NCBI GenBank assembly: GCA_025559845.1
Contig: CP048470.1
Span: forward strand, 2,327,680 to 2,391,679
From: Agrobacterium tumefaciens
GTDB lineage: Bacteria; Pseudomonadota; Alphaproteobacteria; Rhizobiales; Rhizobiaceae
Direction of reading: 5' to 3'
DNA: 64,000 bases
Numbering within the stretch: position 1 is the first letter of the stretch; every line of letters begins with the position of its first letter. Position numbers and translations under genes: made by a program. Below are positions 44,997 through 54,973 of the stretch, in pieces. Under the pieces are notes generated by a model. The model was not told where the DNA came from, searched no databases, and was given only the letters and a program-made list of their open reading frames with translations.

Positions 44997-45197
44997 ATGG
45001 AGATACAGCTAAAATCAAAGCTGATAGATGCATTTGGTTACAACGAACACACGGGTACGCTAGTTATTCATCTATCAAACGGTCAAAGACGAGTTTTCGT
45101 CGACGTACCTCAGACCGTTGCCTACGAGCTCGCGGGCGCGACATCCCCCGGTACTTACTACGTCAATGCTATCCGTACGAAATTTCAAATGCACTAG
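44997..45197 (+). CDS. KTSC-domain small protein
   Basis: A 66-residue protein matching the KTSC fold (AFGYNEHTGTLVIHLSNGQR, then VFVDVPQTVAYELAGATSPG and YYVNAIRTKF). Function in polysaccharide loci is unknown. GGGAG lies six to seven bases before the ATG. It sits alone between the flippase and the secreted cysteine protease. Confidence 0.7.
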   Translation: MEIQLKSKLIDAFGYNEHTGTLVIHLSNGQRRVFVDVPQTVAYELAGATSPGTYYVNAIRTKFQMH

Positions 45198-45273
45198 TTT
45201 TACCGTGTCTGTGATGCGCCAATTTCCAGACCAATAGAAATTTAGTCATTTCCAAAAAAGTTTGGAAAGTCCG

Positions 45274-45306
45274 CCCTGTTAGACGTGTGATGTGGTTTTA
45301 ACAGGG
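45274..45306 (+). promoter_or_regulatory. Inverted repeat enclosing the protease ribosome site
   Basis: CCCTGTTA (45274-45281) pairs with TAACAGGG (45299-45306) over a 17-base loop. The 3' arm contains the AGGG that would serve as ribosome site for the ATG at 45314, so an RNA hairpin could hide it; alternatively it is a DNA operator. Confidence 0.45.
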
Positions 45307-45313
45307 TAGACAG

Positions 45314-45919
45314 ATGATGAGTTTCTCTAGTCTCGTTCAAAGTAAATCGGCGCGTGCTCTATTAGCTTTGAGTGTATTGGGCATCCCCGTCACGGCGATT
45401 GCGGCGGGTCCAGGTTCACTTACCCGTAACATCAATCGCGGGAGTGCATTTGTTATGGAGCGTGGTGCAACACTTGCGCCCTTCGCACATGTGAAGTTCT
45501 GCATTTCTAATCCTGATCAGTGTGAACGGAAAAACGGACCAAGATTAGTAGAATTTGCCGGTTCGGTTAAAGCAAAGATTATGGAAATTAATCGGAATGT
45601 GAACGCATCGATTTCGCCTGTCCTCGATGCCCCTGGAAAGGAAGTCTGGGAGATTGACTCGGCTCAGGGGGCTTGTAACGACTATGCCGTCACCAAAAGA
45701 AAGCGTTTGATTGACTCAGGTATCCCGTCCAGTGCCGTTCGTTTGGCTGTAGCGAAGACCGGAGCTGGAGAGGGGCACGCTGTCGTGGTGGTTCGGACGA
45801 ACGAGGGCGATATGGTATTAGATAACCGCACTAACTCTATTGTCCGGTGGGATCGAACGGATCTTCGGTGGATTAAAATTCAGGCAAGTGACGATGCCAA
45901 TAGATGGAGCTTGATGTAG
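45314..45919 (+). CDS. Secreted transglutaminase-like cysteine protease (BTLCP/LapG-like)
   Basis: A 201-residue protein with a signal peptide ending near residue 31. The catalytic triad is visible: Cys121 in GACNDYAVTK, His155 in GEGHAVVVV and Asp170 in VLDNR, the pattern of the DUF920/Peptidase C93 family to which the adhesin-processing LapG belongs. It should act in the periplasm. The nearby type I exporter and RTX-like candidate cargo suggest proteolytic control of a secreted matrix protein, although no LapD partner is visible. Confidence 0.85.
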   Translation: MMSFSSLVQSKSARALLALSVLGIPVTAIAAGPGSLTRNINRGSAFVMERGATLAPFAHVKFCISNPDQCERKNGPRLVEFAGSVKAKIMEINRNVNASISPVLDAPGKEVWEIDSAQGACNDYAVTKRKRLIDSGIPSSAVRLAVAKTGAGEGHAVVVVRTNEGDMVLDNRTNSIVRWDRTDLRWIKIQASDDANRWSLM

Positions 45920-46319
45920 GAGATAATCATCACCGATGGACAGATGACATCGGTGTTAGTTGTAACAACGCTACTTTGTTGGAAAGACTTGGACTTTGGC
46001 GCGAAGTGATTACACTTGACTAACGTGTGATCGAGTCGCATCAATGGAGCCACGAATTGTCCCTAGTCCAATCGTGTAATCGGCGAATTTTCGTCGCTAG
46101 AACGTTGATATTTACGTTTTCAATATTCGTTTTTGTTCTTTTGTATTTTGGGATCAACGCCGGATAGAGATATCGACGACTGTCTCGTTTTATTGACAAT
46201 TGTTGTGCCCTTCTTTAGGGAATTTTTTTTAGACAGCTTGCATGTTTTCTTTATATTTTGGGGACTTTCCCGGACCTTAATTTCTGTTTTTGGTATTATT
46301 TTTTGTTTAGCGAGTTCCT
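45920..46319. other. Intergenic region after the cysteine protease gene
   Basis: Non-coding and AT-rich. It contains a hairpin CACCGATG/CATCGGTG (45931-45955) that may end the protease transcript. The remaining stretch probably holds the promoter for the following glycosyltransferase group. A hydrophobic 69-codon frame at 46133 lacks a ribosome site and is not accepted as a gene. Confidence 0.5.
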
Positions 46320-47420
46320 ATGGTTTCCGCAAAAAAAACTAAAGTCGTAATCAACGGCAAATTTCTTTCCGCTGGACAAACTGCAGTACATAGGGTTGCT
46401 GAGGAATACACTTTAGCTTTCGATAGATTGCTTGCTCGGGATCCAGAGTTTACGCGAAATTTTGATTTTATCCTTGCTGTCCCGCCTGATGCTATTCGAA
46501 ATCTTGATCTGAGCAGGATTGAAATAGTCACGTGTGGTTTGTCGGGCGGTGTCTTGTGGGAACAAGTATTTCTTCCGCTTTATTCACGATCTGCGTTGCT
46601 GTTGAATTTCTGCAATTTAGGCCCCGCTTTCAAGCGACGCGCCGCCACACTCATACATGACGTACAAGCGTATTCCACGCCAGAATCTAATAGCCGAAAA
46701 TTTCGTTTGCTCTATAAATCACTTACGCCGCTTCTTTGCCGTTTCAGCAAGAAAATCTTCGCTGTATCAGATTATTCAGCTGGTGAACTAAGGTCTGTAG
46801 TACCGCAAGTTAAAGAAATTGTCACCGTTCACAATGGTTGCGATCATGTCCTGAGGGCGGCTCCGAGTGAAAAACTCATTTACGACCGCCGCTTACCGAT
46901 AGGTAAGTACTGTGTCGCGCTTGCTAATCCAAAACCTCACAAAAATATCAAAGTGTTGCTTTCAGCATTTTCTGATCCTCGTTTGGCTTCTGTACCACTC
47001 GTTTTATTTGGTCCAGGATCCAAAGCTGATTTTGAGAAGGCGGGGATAAATGTACCAAACAATATCGTTTTCGTCGGCCGCGTCGACGATGGTGAACTGG
47101 CCGGACTAATCTCTAATGCCGGCTTGCTTGCATTCCCATCTCTAACTGAGGGATTTGGTCTGCCACCGCTGGAGGCCATGGCACTAGGCTGCCCCGTGGT
47201 CATAGCACCAAAGGGGTCACTTCCCGAGATTTGCGGAGATTCTGCGCTGCGTGCTGATCCGTTTGTCGCCGAAGAGTGGATCCAAGCGATACGACGTGTC
47301 TTGGATACAGAGATCGTTTCATCTCAGCTTCGTGAGAGCGGGTTAGCACGTAGCTCGAGATTTAACTGGGAGAATGCTGCCAGAAAAATAATGACTGATA
47401 GTCGGGAGTTGTGGGCTTGA
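46320..47420 (+). CDS. GT4 glycosyltransferase B
   Basis: A 366-residue GT-B enzyme. The nucleotide-sugar motif EGFGLPPLEAMALGCPV is near residue 276, after NPKPHKNIKVLL. It begins a group of three consecutive glycosyltransferases. The ribosome site is weak, so the ATG at 46320 is provisional. Confidence 0.82.
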   Translation: MVSAKKTKVVINGKFLSAGQTAVHRVAEEYTLAFDRLLARDPEFTRNFDFILAVPPDAIRNLDLSRIEIVTCGLSGGVLWEQVFLPLYSRSALLLNFCNLGPAFKRRAATLIHDVQAYSTPESNSRKFRLLYKSLTPLLCRFSKKIFAVSDYSAGELRSVVPQVKEIVTVHNGCDHVLRAAPSEKLIYDRRLPIGKYCVALANPKPHKNIKVLLSAFSDPRLASVPLVLFGPGSKADFEKAGINVPNNIVFVGRVDDGELAGLISNAGLLAFPSLTEGFGLPPLEAMALGCPVVIAPKGSLPEICGDSALRADPFVAEEWIQAIRRVLDTEIVSSQLRESGLARSSRFNWENAARKIMTDSRELWA

Positions 47421-48310
47421 CTGCTTTTGGAAAAAGGCTCCGGATCGCGGTGGGGATTGCTACAAGTGGCAGGGCCGAAATCTTAGGCAACGTCGTCTCG
47501 ACTATAACCGAGCAAACACGGCAACCAGATTCTATATTGATTTGTCCAGCCAAGGCTGAGGATGCCGGGGACGTGCTCAACTCACATCCTGCGATCAAAA
47601 TTGTACTGGGCCGACCTGGCTTGCCTAACCAACGCAATACTATTCTAAGCCACTGTGATGCGGATTTGCTTCTATTCCTCGACGATGATTTCCTTATGCA
47701 ACCAGAATACATAGAGGAACTAGAGAAGCTGTTTATAAGCAATCCGGAAGTAGTGGTCGCTACTGGTCTTGTGAAGGCTGACGGCATTAGAGGCCCCGGA
47801 TTCTCGTTTGAAGAAGGAAGACGTCTTTTGGTAGACCTTCATGTCGACCAGGAGCCTATGCTTCGAGAAACGTATGGCGGATACGGTTGCAACATGGCCC
47901 TCAGGCTCGAAACTGTCCGGCAACATGGTTTGGAGTTTGATGAGAACCTACCGTTGTATGCATGGCTAGAAGATATCGATTTTAGTCGGCAATTGGCGAA
48001 GTATGGTCGAGTCGTAAAAAGTACTATGTTGCGTGGTGTCCATCTTGGTACTAAGGGATCTGGCCGGTCTAGCGGTATGCGTCTCGGGTACTCTCAGATA
48101 GCAAATCCGGTTTATCTCGCGAGAAAAGGTACCCTGTCTTGGGCTTTCTCGATGAAGTACATGAGACGGCAATTCATTGCCAATTGTGTCCGGAGCGTAA
48201 AGCCTGAGCCTTGGGTGGACAGGAGGGGAAGGCTTAAGGGCAATATTCTCGCAATTTATGAGGTATTGCGAGGTCGTTCCTCTCCCTCCCGCATACTTGC
48301 GTTCAAATGA
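47411..48310 (+). CDS. GT2 glycosyltransferase
   Basis: A 299-residue GT-A family 2 enzyme. The DDD motif LFLDDDFL is at residues 91-93, with the catalytic ED in AWLEDIDFSRQL. The start is GTG at 47411, inside the end of the preceding GT4 gene (ten-base overlap). It adds one sugar of the repeat unit. Confidence 0.82.
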   Translation: MGLTAFGKRLRIAVGIATSGRAEILGNVVSTITEQTRQPDSILICPAKAEDAGDVLNSHPAIKIVLGRPGLPNQRNTILSHCDADLLLFLDDDFLMQPEYIEELEKLFISNPEVVVATGLVKADGIRGPGFSFEEGRRLLVDLHVDQEPMLRETYGGYGCNMALRLETVRQHGLEFDENLPLYAWLEDIDFSRQLAKYGRVVKSTMLRGVHLGTKGSGRSSGMRLGYSQIANPVYLARKGTLSWAFSMKYMRRQFIANCVRSVKPEPWVDRRGRLKGNILAIYEVLRGRSSPSRILAFK

Positions 48311-48323
48311 GGTTTTCTTGGCA

Positions 48324-49568
48324 ATGGTGAGCCGGATCGTTGTTATCAATGACGCTTCCACGGCGCGGGGTGGAGCAACGGGGCTCGCACTCGAATCTGT
48401 GCGAGGTTTTTCTCGGCGTTCGATTCCCGTAACCTACATCACAGGTGATAACGGGGATAACGATGAGCTCCGTGAACTTGGTGTGGAGGTCGTTGCTCTA
48501 GGGCAAGAACACATACTCAAGCAGTCGAAATTAAACGCTCTGGTAGGAGGTGTTTATAACACGAGCTCCAAGCGAATGGTTGTCGATTGGATTTCGTCGC
48601 ATGATGACCCCGAAACCGTCTATCATGTTCACGGTTGGTCGAAAATATTGTCACCATCCATTTTTTCAGCCCTCAAAGGTGTGCGTAAACGAACGTTTAT
48701 ACACGCACATGATTTTTTTCTTTCCTGTCCCAACGGCGGGTTCATGAACTACCAGACGGATCAGGCATGTAGTAAGCGAGCAATGAGCCTCGATTGTCTC
48801 CTTACGCACTGCGATAAACGCTCATACGGGCAAAAACTCTGGCGAGTGGGGAGGCAAAGTTCAGTTTCTAAGGCATTAGGAGAGCTTTCAAATTGGGCTG
48901 GAATCTTGATGATCCACGAGCGTATGGAGAGCTATTTTCTCAGTTACGGATACCCAAAAGAACGACTGAATACTGTTAGGAATCCCGCTCTGCCCTTTAG
49001 ACGAGACCGAATAGCTGCCGAAAACAACAATGCATTTTTCTTCGTTGGAAGGCTTGAACCGGAGAAGGGGATTGAGGACATCATCGCGGCAGCGAGACTT
49101 GTTGGAGTTCCACTCGAGGTTATCGGGGATGGGCCGTTAAGAGAGAGTCTTCAGTCAGCTCATCCAGACCTTCGTTTCCACGGTTGGAAGAGCCGTAAAG
49201 AGATAGGTGATTTGTTGCTCAAGGGGAGGGCGCTTGTCATGGCGTCAAGGTACCCGGAGCCATTTGGTTTGGTTGCTGCGGAGGCTTCAATGAGCGGTCT
49301 TCCTGTGATTCTGTCCGACACTGCCTTCCTTGCTGAGGAAGTTGAAAAAACTGGGATCGGTTTTTCGGTGCCCCCAATGCAACCTGCGTTGCTCGGTGAC
49401 GTCATGGTACGTGTCGCGAACTTGCCGGTAGAAGAACTCCGCGCGATGAGTGAACGAGCTCATACGAAGCAACCGGGTCTGGCTACAAGTGACGAAGAAT
49501 GGATCGATCGCCTGCTTTGGCTCTATGAAGCGGCTGTTCATAAAATTACTGACTTTCAGCCGGCTTAG
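48324..49568 (+). CDS. GT4 glycosyltransferase C
   Basis: A 414-residue GT-B enzyme with the donor motif EPFGLVAAEASMSGLPV near residue 311 and GRLEPEKGIEDI before it. A Cys-rich central part (SCPNGGFMNYQTDQACSKRA, then DCLLTHCDKR) is reminiscent of GT4 proteins with a bound-metal or structural element. ATG 48324 (MVSRIVVIND) is preferred over an upstream in-frame start. Confidence 0.82.
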   Translation: MVSRIVVINDASTARGGATGLALESVRGFSRRSIPVTYITGDNGDNDELRELGVEVVALGQEHILKQSKLNALVGGVYNTSSKRMVVDWISSHDDPETVYHVHGWSKILSPSIFSALKGVRKRTFIHAHDFFLSCPNGGFMNYQTDQACSKRAMSLDCLLTHCDKRSYGQKLWRVGRQSSVSKALGELSNWAGILMIHERMESYFLSYGYPKERLNTVRNPALPFRRDRIAAENNNAFFFVGRLEPEKGIEDIIAAARLVGVPLEVIGDGPLRESLQSAHPDLRFHGWKSRKEIGDLLLKGRALVMASRYPEPFGLVAAEASMSGLPVILSDTAFLAEEVEKTGIGFSVPPMQPALLGDVMVRVANLPVEELRAMSERAHTKQPGLATSDEEWIDRLLWLYEAAVHKITDFQPA

Positions 49569-49582
49569 CCCGAGGTAAATAA

Positions 49583-50773
49583 ATGCGCGTACGTCTATTC
49601 AATGCGAAGTACAGTCCGAATTTGGGTGACGGCCTTCTTTCTGAATGCCTAGAAAAGGCACTGATCGAAAATGGTTGTTCTCATTCGGGGACTTATTCGA
49701 TCGACGTGGCAGGGCGGACTGAGTACACTCCTGGAGGGACGTCTCGTTCCTCGGTTTTACGACTGCTCCATATCATGCCTGCGAAAATCAGGAGACTTCT
49801 CCTCAAGCTCCCACTAGCAGTCGCCGCAAAATTCAAATGGAAGCCGCACTATAGAGCGCATTTGGAAAATGCGGATGCAGTCGTCATCGGTGGAGGTAAC
49901 CTCTTCGCTGATCTTGATTTGAATTTTCCAACCAAGCTGTCACTCCTTCTTGACGAAGCAAAACGGCGGCGGTTGCCCGTTCTCATTTATGGCGTTGGAG
50001 TGTCGTCCACATGGAGCGACAAGGGCGTGAACATGCTGCGCAACTCAATGAAAGGTTCGCATATTCCATATGTGGCCGTACGCGATCACGATTCAAAAGA
50101 AAATTTCGATAAACGGTTTGGGACAACGCTTGGGCGGGAAGCGATTGTTGTTCGTGATCCGGGGCTACTTATCTCCCGTTTTGTCGGCGGATTAAGTCAG
50201 ACCGATCACGTCAGAACAGTGATTGGGCTTTGCGTCACGGGGGCGGTCGCAGTCCGTTATCATTCAACGTATCAGATCGAAGACAGTTATTTGGAAGCAT
50301 GGTACTCATCTTTGTATAATGAGATGACCCGCGCAGGTTACGCCGTACAGCTATTCACAAACGGAAGCCCTGAGGATGTTGAAGCCGCAAAACGGGTGGT
50401 AAGGCGCCTCGCGCTGGATGGGGTCTCACCAAATTTGAAGCCTTGCCTACGACCGAATGATCCCAGCGAACTGGCTGCATTGATATCGACATGTGCACTC
50501 GTCATAGGATTTCGAATGCATGCTTTGATTGCTGCCTACTCCTACGGGCGCGAAATAATCGCATTGCGATGGGATCGAAAATTGGATTCGTTCATGACTA
50601 GCGTAGGTTTGGGAGATTGGATCGTTTGGCCAGGGGATACCAGTCCGCAAATGGTCGTCGATCGTGCCAACGAGCTATTGCTAGAAAAGAAGAATTTAGA
50701 TGGAATAGCAGTTGTTGAGGCTTTTGAAGATGCAGCGAATCTGAGTAAAGAGATTCAGGCGCTTAAGAAATAA
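49583..50773 (+). CDS. Polysaccharide pyruvyl transferase-family protein 2
   Basis: A 396-residue protein with FNAKYSPNLGDGLLSECLE at the N terminus, VVIGGGNLFADLD near 96, and the C-terminal FRMHALIAAYSYGREIIAL with the conserved RMH. It probably attaches a pyruvyl ketal to a sugar of the polymer. It is 14 bases after glycosyltransferase C and shares little sequence with the family member at 42428. Confidence 0.82.
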   Translation: MRVRLFNAKYSPNLGDGLLSECLEKALIENGCSHSGTYSIDVAGRTEYTPGGTSRSSVLRLLHIMPAKIRRLLLKLPLAVAAKFKWKPHYRAHLENADAVVIGGGNLFADLDLNFPTKLSLLLDEAKRRRLPVLIYGVGVSSTWSDKGVNMLRNSMKGSHIPYVAVRDHDSKENFDKRFGTTLGREAIVVRDPGLLISRFVGGLSQTDHVRTVIGLCVTGAVAVRYHSTYQIEDSYLEAWYSSLYNEMTRAGYAVQLFTNGSPEDVEAAKRVVRRLALDGVSPNLKPCLRPNDPSELAALISTCALVIGFRMHALIAAYSYGREIIALRWDRKLDSFMTSVGLGDWIVWPGDTSPQMVVDRANELLLEKKNLDGIAVVEAFEDAANLSKEIQALKK

Positions 50774-50919
50774 ACCGGCGTCGCGGCCTCGATAAAGTAT
50801 TCAAAAACTGGGATATCAGCTGGATAATCGTCATTTTAGATTGAACGCTGATTTTTCGTTTTTTGCTGATTTTCTATCTGGGTATTAAGAGCTCTATCTA
50901 ATCGGAAAGCCAGGTTTTC

Positions 50920-52023
50920 ATGCTGAGGGTGGCGTATTTCTCTCCGGTTTCGGACCTGAAGGGGGGCGCTGAGACTTCGCTTGTAGATTTGCTTAATAAC
51001 CCAAGTGTGGAAGCGGTTTTGATCGTTCCGTCACTTGGTGATTTGTCCGATGTCGCGAGAGATATGGGTCGTGAGGCGTACGCCGTGCCTCTGGGTCGGG
51101 TAGCGAAAATCAGGCGACCTGTGCGTATTGGGAATGTTTTACCCGCAATGCGCGATTGGTTCAGAGCAGCCAGGACACTTCGCTCAATAGCCCGCAAGAA
51201 TGACTTCGATATCGTTCACAGCAATGGATTAAAAGCGCACTTCGTAGCTTGTCTTTGCCGCTTACTCGGAGGGCCTCCAGTTGTGATTCATATTCACGAC
51301 ATTCCGCTGCAGCGGAGGGAGCGAGTGCTTTGGCGTACACTTGGGATGTTCGCGGACCTGGTTTTGATTGTCAGTCGACCATGCTGGCCCTCTAAGGGGG
51401 AACTACCATCGAATGTCAAGGTTTTGTTCAACGGCCTCGACACTAGTAGACTTCCTATTCTCTCTTCTGAGAAAAGAGAGGCCATTGTCGTAGGCTTTTG
51501 TGGCAGATTGCATCCTTATAAGGGGGTTGATCACCTCATTAGGTGGATCGCATACGTGCGGGACGTGGGATTTGACTTACGATTGGTAATACGTGGTGAG
51601 GGCGCACCGGAGCATGCGTGGTACCTGAAGGAGCTTTTAGAACTTGTCGCGTCTCTCAATATGTCGGAACTCGTTACTTTCGAGGGAAAAAAACATGGTC
51701 TGGGTAGCATCTACAACGGCCTTGATCTGGTGGTAGTTCCATCTGTAGTGCCAGACGCCCTGCCTCGCTCAATACTGGAAGCTATGGGGCTTGGGCTCTT
51801 GGTTGCTGCATTCCCTTCGGGGGGGATTGTCGACCAAATAAACCACGGCACTGACGGATTTTTAGTTGAAGACCAAGAGCAGTTCTTGAAGGTTGTCGAC
51901 ATCGTGGCCAATGATCCAGTCGCATCTGAGCGTATTAGGTCGCAAGCCCGTCTGAAGGTGAAAGACAAATTCACAATCGAGAAAATGTACGCTGACTTGC
52001 GCAGTTACTACGATTACCTATAA
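50920..52023 (+). CDS. GT4 glycosyltransferase D
   Basis: A 367-residue GT-B enzyme. FSPVSDLKGGAETSLVDLL opens the acceptor domain and PDALPRSILEAMGLGLLV near residue 279 is the donor motif, with GRLHPYKGVDHLI before it. It is the last plus-strand glycosyltransferase and converges with the minus-strand glycoside hydrolase gene. Confidence 0.82.
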   Translation: MLRVAYFSPVSDLKGGAETSLVDLLNNPSVEAVLIVPSLGDLSDVARDMGREAYAVPLGRVAKIRRPVRIGNVLPAMRDWFRAARTLRSIARKNDFDIVHSNGLKAHFVACLCRLLGGPPVVIHIHDIPLQRRERVLWRTLGMFADLVLIVSRPCWPSKGELPSNVKVLFNGLDTSRLPILSSEKREAIVVGFCGRLHPYKGVDHLIRWIAYVRDVGFDLRLVIRGEGAPEHAWYLKELLELVASLNMSELVTFEGKKHGLGSIYNGLDLVVVPSVVPDALPRSILEAMGLGLLVAAFPSGGIVDQINHGTDGFLVEDQEQFLKVVDIVANDPVASERIRSQARLKVKDKFTIEKMYADLRSYYDYL

Positions 52024-52051
52024 ACGTAAGTATTCCGGTGTGTTCACCCGC

Positions 52052-53347
52052 TCAATTTTTCCCGAGTATGAGGATCGGGGTCGGGCCAACATCACGTAGA
52101 TCGCGCGGGAGAGTAATTTTTTCGCCGGTTATCACGTTGATTGCCTGGTTCTCCCTGTTCAGCGTCCACGAAGGTAGTGGAGCCGATCCTGGGCCTGTTG
52201 ACCAGGCGACCCAAGCTTTCTCAGACCCGTTGACAAAGCTTGCTATGGCGACGTTCTCGGATGGTCGTTCAATCGGACCGGGAACGTAGCCACCAATTTC
52301 CTTGAGCAATCGCTGAAGAGCATATCCTGAAGGCTTAATTTCACCTCTAAAAGTCGAGAGACCGTAGTTTTCGTTTTCTTTCGCGGTGTCCCTTCCACCG
52401 TCGCTCAACTGATAGATGTTCGTAATACGGTGGAGAGATGCACCGACGAGAAATGCCCGTACAGTATTGAGTGCCTGTCTTTCTTCACCTTCCGCCCCGG
52501 AACTTGAGTAACCCCATTCGGTGTTCAGGATAAGCGGCTTATCATTTTTTTTCCAAAACGTACTGAGATAGGTTTGAAGTGAAGCTTCATCATCAAGGTA
52601 GGATTCTGGAGACTTCCGATATGGATGCATCGCTATCCCATCGACACATTCCATAAGTTTGGGTGTAGCAGCGCGTCGCGCCCACTCTTGGTAGATATCA
52701 ATGCGGTATTCTTTGACATAATATGGTTGCTTGACGGGCGTGCCTTCCATTGGAAGACCGAGAACAATTGCGTCCCGATCAACAGTCTTAATTGCCTCGC
52801 ACGCCGAAGACGCTAAAGCCGCATAGTTTTCCGGGTTCGGCATCGGACGCCAAAAAGTTTTTGTGTTAGGTTCATTCCAAATCTCGTAGTAGATTTGTTT
52901 GCCACTCAGAGTATTTCCGTATCGTTCGACGACGCCGGACGCGAACCTAGAAAATGCTGAGTATGCGCGGTCCGTTGATGGCGCGGTTCGCTCTTGTTTG
53001 GCTGTTGACGCTTGATAGAGTTCATTGCCCCCGAATAGCGTTATTATAGGAGCCATGCCTCGGCTCTTAAGCATCGCTAATTGTGCGTCAGACTTACGCC
53101 AATCAAACACTCCTGGTCGTTTTTCAACTTCGTACCAACGGATTCCGAACCGAACGCGGCCCATTCCGACCTCGGCAGCGGTATTTAATTGCTGCTCGAA
53201 CTCCACGTTACCCACGATTTGGCCACTCGCAAGTTCTTGCAGTGTCTCTGCTTTAACGCCTTTAATAAAGACTAGTAGAGATACAACGAGGTAGGCAAAC
53301 GTTATACCGGCCCGTAACGAGTACACTCGGTTCCTAGCGCTGGACAT
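52052..53347 (-). CDS. Secreted glycoside hydrolase, clan A TIM barrel
   Basis: A 431-residue protein with a signal peptide (cleavage near residue 33). Two glutamates fit the clan GH-A pair: the acid/base in YEIWNEPN (Glu159) and the nucleophile in LILNTEWGY (Glu277), in a GH39- or GH5-like barrel. Such enzymes in polysaccharide loci trim or release chains in the periplasm or matrix. It forms a short minus-strand block with the second polymerase. Confidence 0.82.
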   Translation of the reverse strand: MSSARNRVYSLRAGITFAYLVVSLLVFIKGVKAETLQELASGQIVGNVEFEQQLNTAAEVGMGRVRFGIRWYEVEKRPGVFDWRKSDAQLAMLKSRGMAPIITLFGGNELYQASTAKQERTAPSTDRAYSAFSRFASGVVERYGNTLSGKQIYYEIWNEPNTKTFWRPMPNPENYAALASSACEAIKTVDRDAIVLGLPMEGTPVKQPYYVKEYRIDIYQEWARRAATPKLMECVDGIAMHPYRKSPESYLDDEASLQTYLSTFWKKNDKPLILNTEWGYSSSGAEGEERQALNTVRAFLVGASLHRITNIYQLSDGGRDTAKENENYGLSTFRGEIKPSGYALQRLLKEIGGYVPGPIERPSENVAIASFVNGSEKAWVAWSTGPGSAPLPSWTLNRENQAINVITGEKITLPRDLRDVGPTPILILGKN

Positions 53348-53431
53348 TAAGTTACTCCGCTTTTCTGAATTAGACTTCGAATGCTCACGTCTCGATTCAT
53401 TTAATGGAAGGCGATCGAAAGAGAGGGCAGT

Positions 53432-54829
53432 TCAGACACTAACTTCGCCGTTCCTTTTGTGTGCCGCAAGTGCGAACGCAAATCCGTACAGCCACGCAAC
53501 GAACAAACCGAAATCAGCTGATGTTCCTATTAGTGCGTTTACAAGGAACACGGGGAGCAACGTCCAACGAAGGCCGCTGAGTGCTGATTGCGAAATGTAG
53601 TCTTTTTTGGGTGGGGTCCTTACTACGGTTTGAAGGACGAATGCGAAGTATAGGAGCGCGCCGATGTAGCCCGCCCCACTAAACATTGCTACGATACCAT
53701 TAGATGCTCTTGTCGAGCCAACACCCACACCCAAACCGAACGTTTGCTGTAAAGCGGCCCACGAAATTGCAGTCCAACTGCTGCGTTGCTCAAAAGACTG
53801 GCTTTCCGTTTTTTGGAGGACCATTCTATCGAACAATGCTGTGATTGGATCGAGTAACGATGGAACAAAGAGTAGTACGAGGGTGAGAAGAATAATTACC
53901 ACCCCTACCGTCAGGAACTCTAGTCGCAATCCTTTTTTCCTTCGAGGATTACGCTCTAGCGCCGAAGCTCGCCAAAGCCATTCGCAAATCGCACAAAGAA
54001 AGATAAACAAAAGCCCGACGTACGCAGAGGAAGATTTTGAGAGCCAGGTAAACAAAAGAAGGAAAAAAAGTATAGGTGCAATCGGAAGAGGAGAGGGATG
54101 CTTGTTGTCTACATAGAATCGTAGAAAATAGATTGCGGAAAGAAACGCAATACAGACGGATCCGTAGGATGATGCCTCAGGCATGAGCCCCACTACTCGT
54201 TTGCCGCCAAACACTTCAACGTCCGTTAAAAGCGCATATGTCGCTGTCCTGAACGGCTCCAATATAAAGCCGACAGGGAAATATTGCGTTGCAAAGTCAA
54301 CGAAGCCGGTTGTGATTGTAGCTGCAGCGCCCCACAAAAGAGCTGCGTATACATGTTTTTGAAGGTAGTGATCCCTCAGCATCTTGCCAAACGTGAAGAT
54401 GGTTAGCACTGATATCCCAAGGTAAGCGATCTGCGAGATGTTCTGTGTTGTGGGACGCAGTAAGTCTGGGTCGTCCAGCAAGCCTCGGACAGGTATGATG
54501 TAGACATGGTTTGCGAAAAGTCGCGGCGAAAAAAAAGTTACGACCAGAGCAATTGCATAAAATAGTGAAACTAATCCCAGTTTTCGAAAATCTGTGGCGG
54601 ATGTCAGTAGATACGCGGCACCATTCCTATTGCCTAAGTATCGTGTCGCCAATGCAAGGGCGACGATGGGGGTAGCTGTGAATGTCAAACCGGCAGTTAG
54701 GGCGGGAGGTATCACGGCGAACGCGCCGAATGGCATAGACGAGAAAAATATATATAGGAGATATTTCCCTCCGTTGACGTACGCTGTTCCTAACAGGATC
54801 CAGAATAGACCAATAACAACGAATTCCAT
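53432..54829 (-). CDS. Wzy-like polymerase 2
   Basis: A 465-residue polytopic protein with about 11-12 hydrophobic segments. The large periplasmic region carries QRSSWTAISWAALQQTFGLG and GVGVGSTRASN, like the catalytic arginine-rich part of polymerases or ligases. It is strongly diverged from polymerase 1, which suggests that two polymers are made or two clusters merged. The signal for its promoter lies between 54830 and 55125. Confidence 0.75.
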   Translation of the reverse strand: MEFVVIGLFWILLGTAYVNGGKYLLYIFFSSMPFGAFAVIPPALTAGLTFTATPIVALALATRYLGNRNGAAYLLTSATDFRKLGLVSLFYAIALVVTFFSPRLFANHVYIIPVRGLLDDPDLLRPTTQNISQIAYLGISVLTIFTFGKMLRDHYLQKHVYAALLWGAAATITTGFVDFATQYFPVGFILEPFRTATYALLTDVEVFGGKRVVGLMPEASSYGSVCIAFLSAIYFLRFYVDNKHPSPLPIAPILFFLLLFTWLSKSSSAYVGLLFIFLCAICEWLWRASALERNPRRKKGLRLEFLTVGVVIILLTLVLLFVPSLLDPITALFDRMVLQKTESQSFEQRSSWTAISWAALQQTFGLGVGVGSTRASNGIVAMFSGAGYIGALLYFAFVLQTVVRTPPKKDYISQSALSGLRWTLLPVFLVNALIGTSADFGLFVAWLYGFAFALAAHKRNGEVSV

Positions 54830-54955
54830 ATAACGAACTTTCGACCGAATCTATTTACAAGCGGCTTGCTACGGGAAAATTAAGAGTTTAGCTGCGCCTT
54901 AATTGAATATATTTAATTAAACTTCCCTGTGCGTACTTGTGTATTGAGAATATTG

Positions 54956-54973
54956 GTGATTTCGCAAAATCAC
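54956..54973. promoter_or_regulatory. Inverted repeat in the divergent promoter region
   Basis: GTGATTT-CGCA-AAATCAC is perfect and lies between polymerase 2 (minus) and the RTX-like gene (plus). It may be an operator, or a small RNA hairpin. Confidence 0.4.

Noticed and set aside
46133..46342. 69-codon hydrophobic frame before glycosyltransferase B
   Set aside because: No ribosome site, very AT-rich composition and overlap with the next gene start; more likely promoter DNA.
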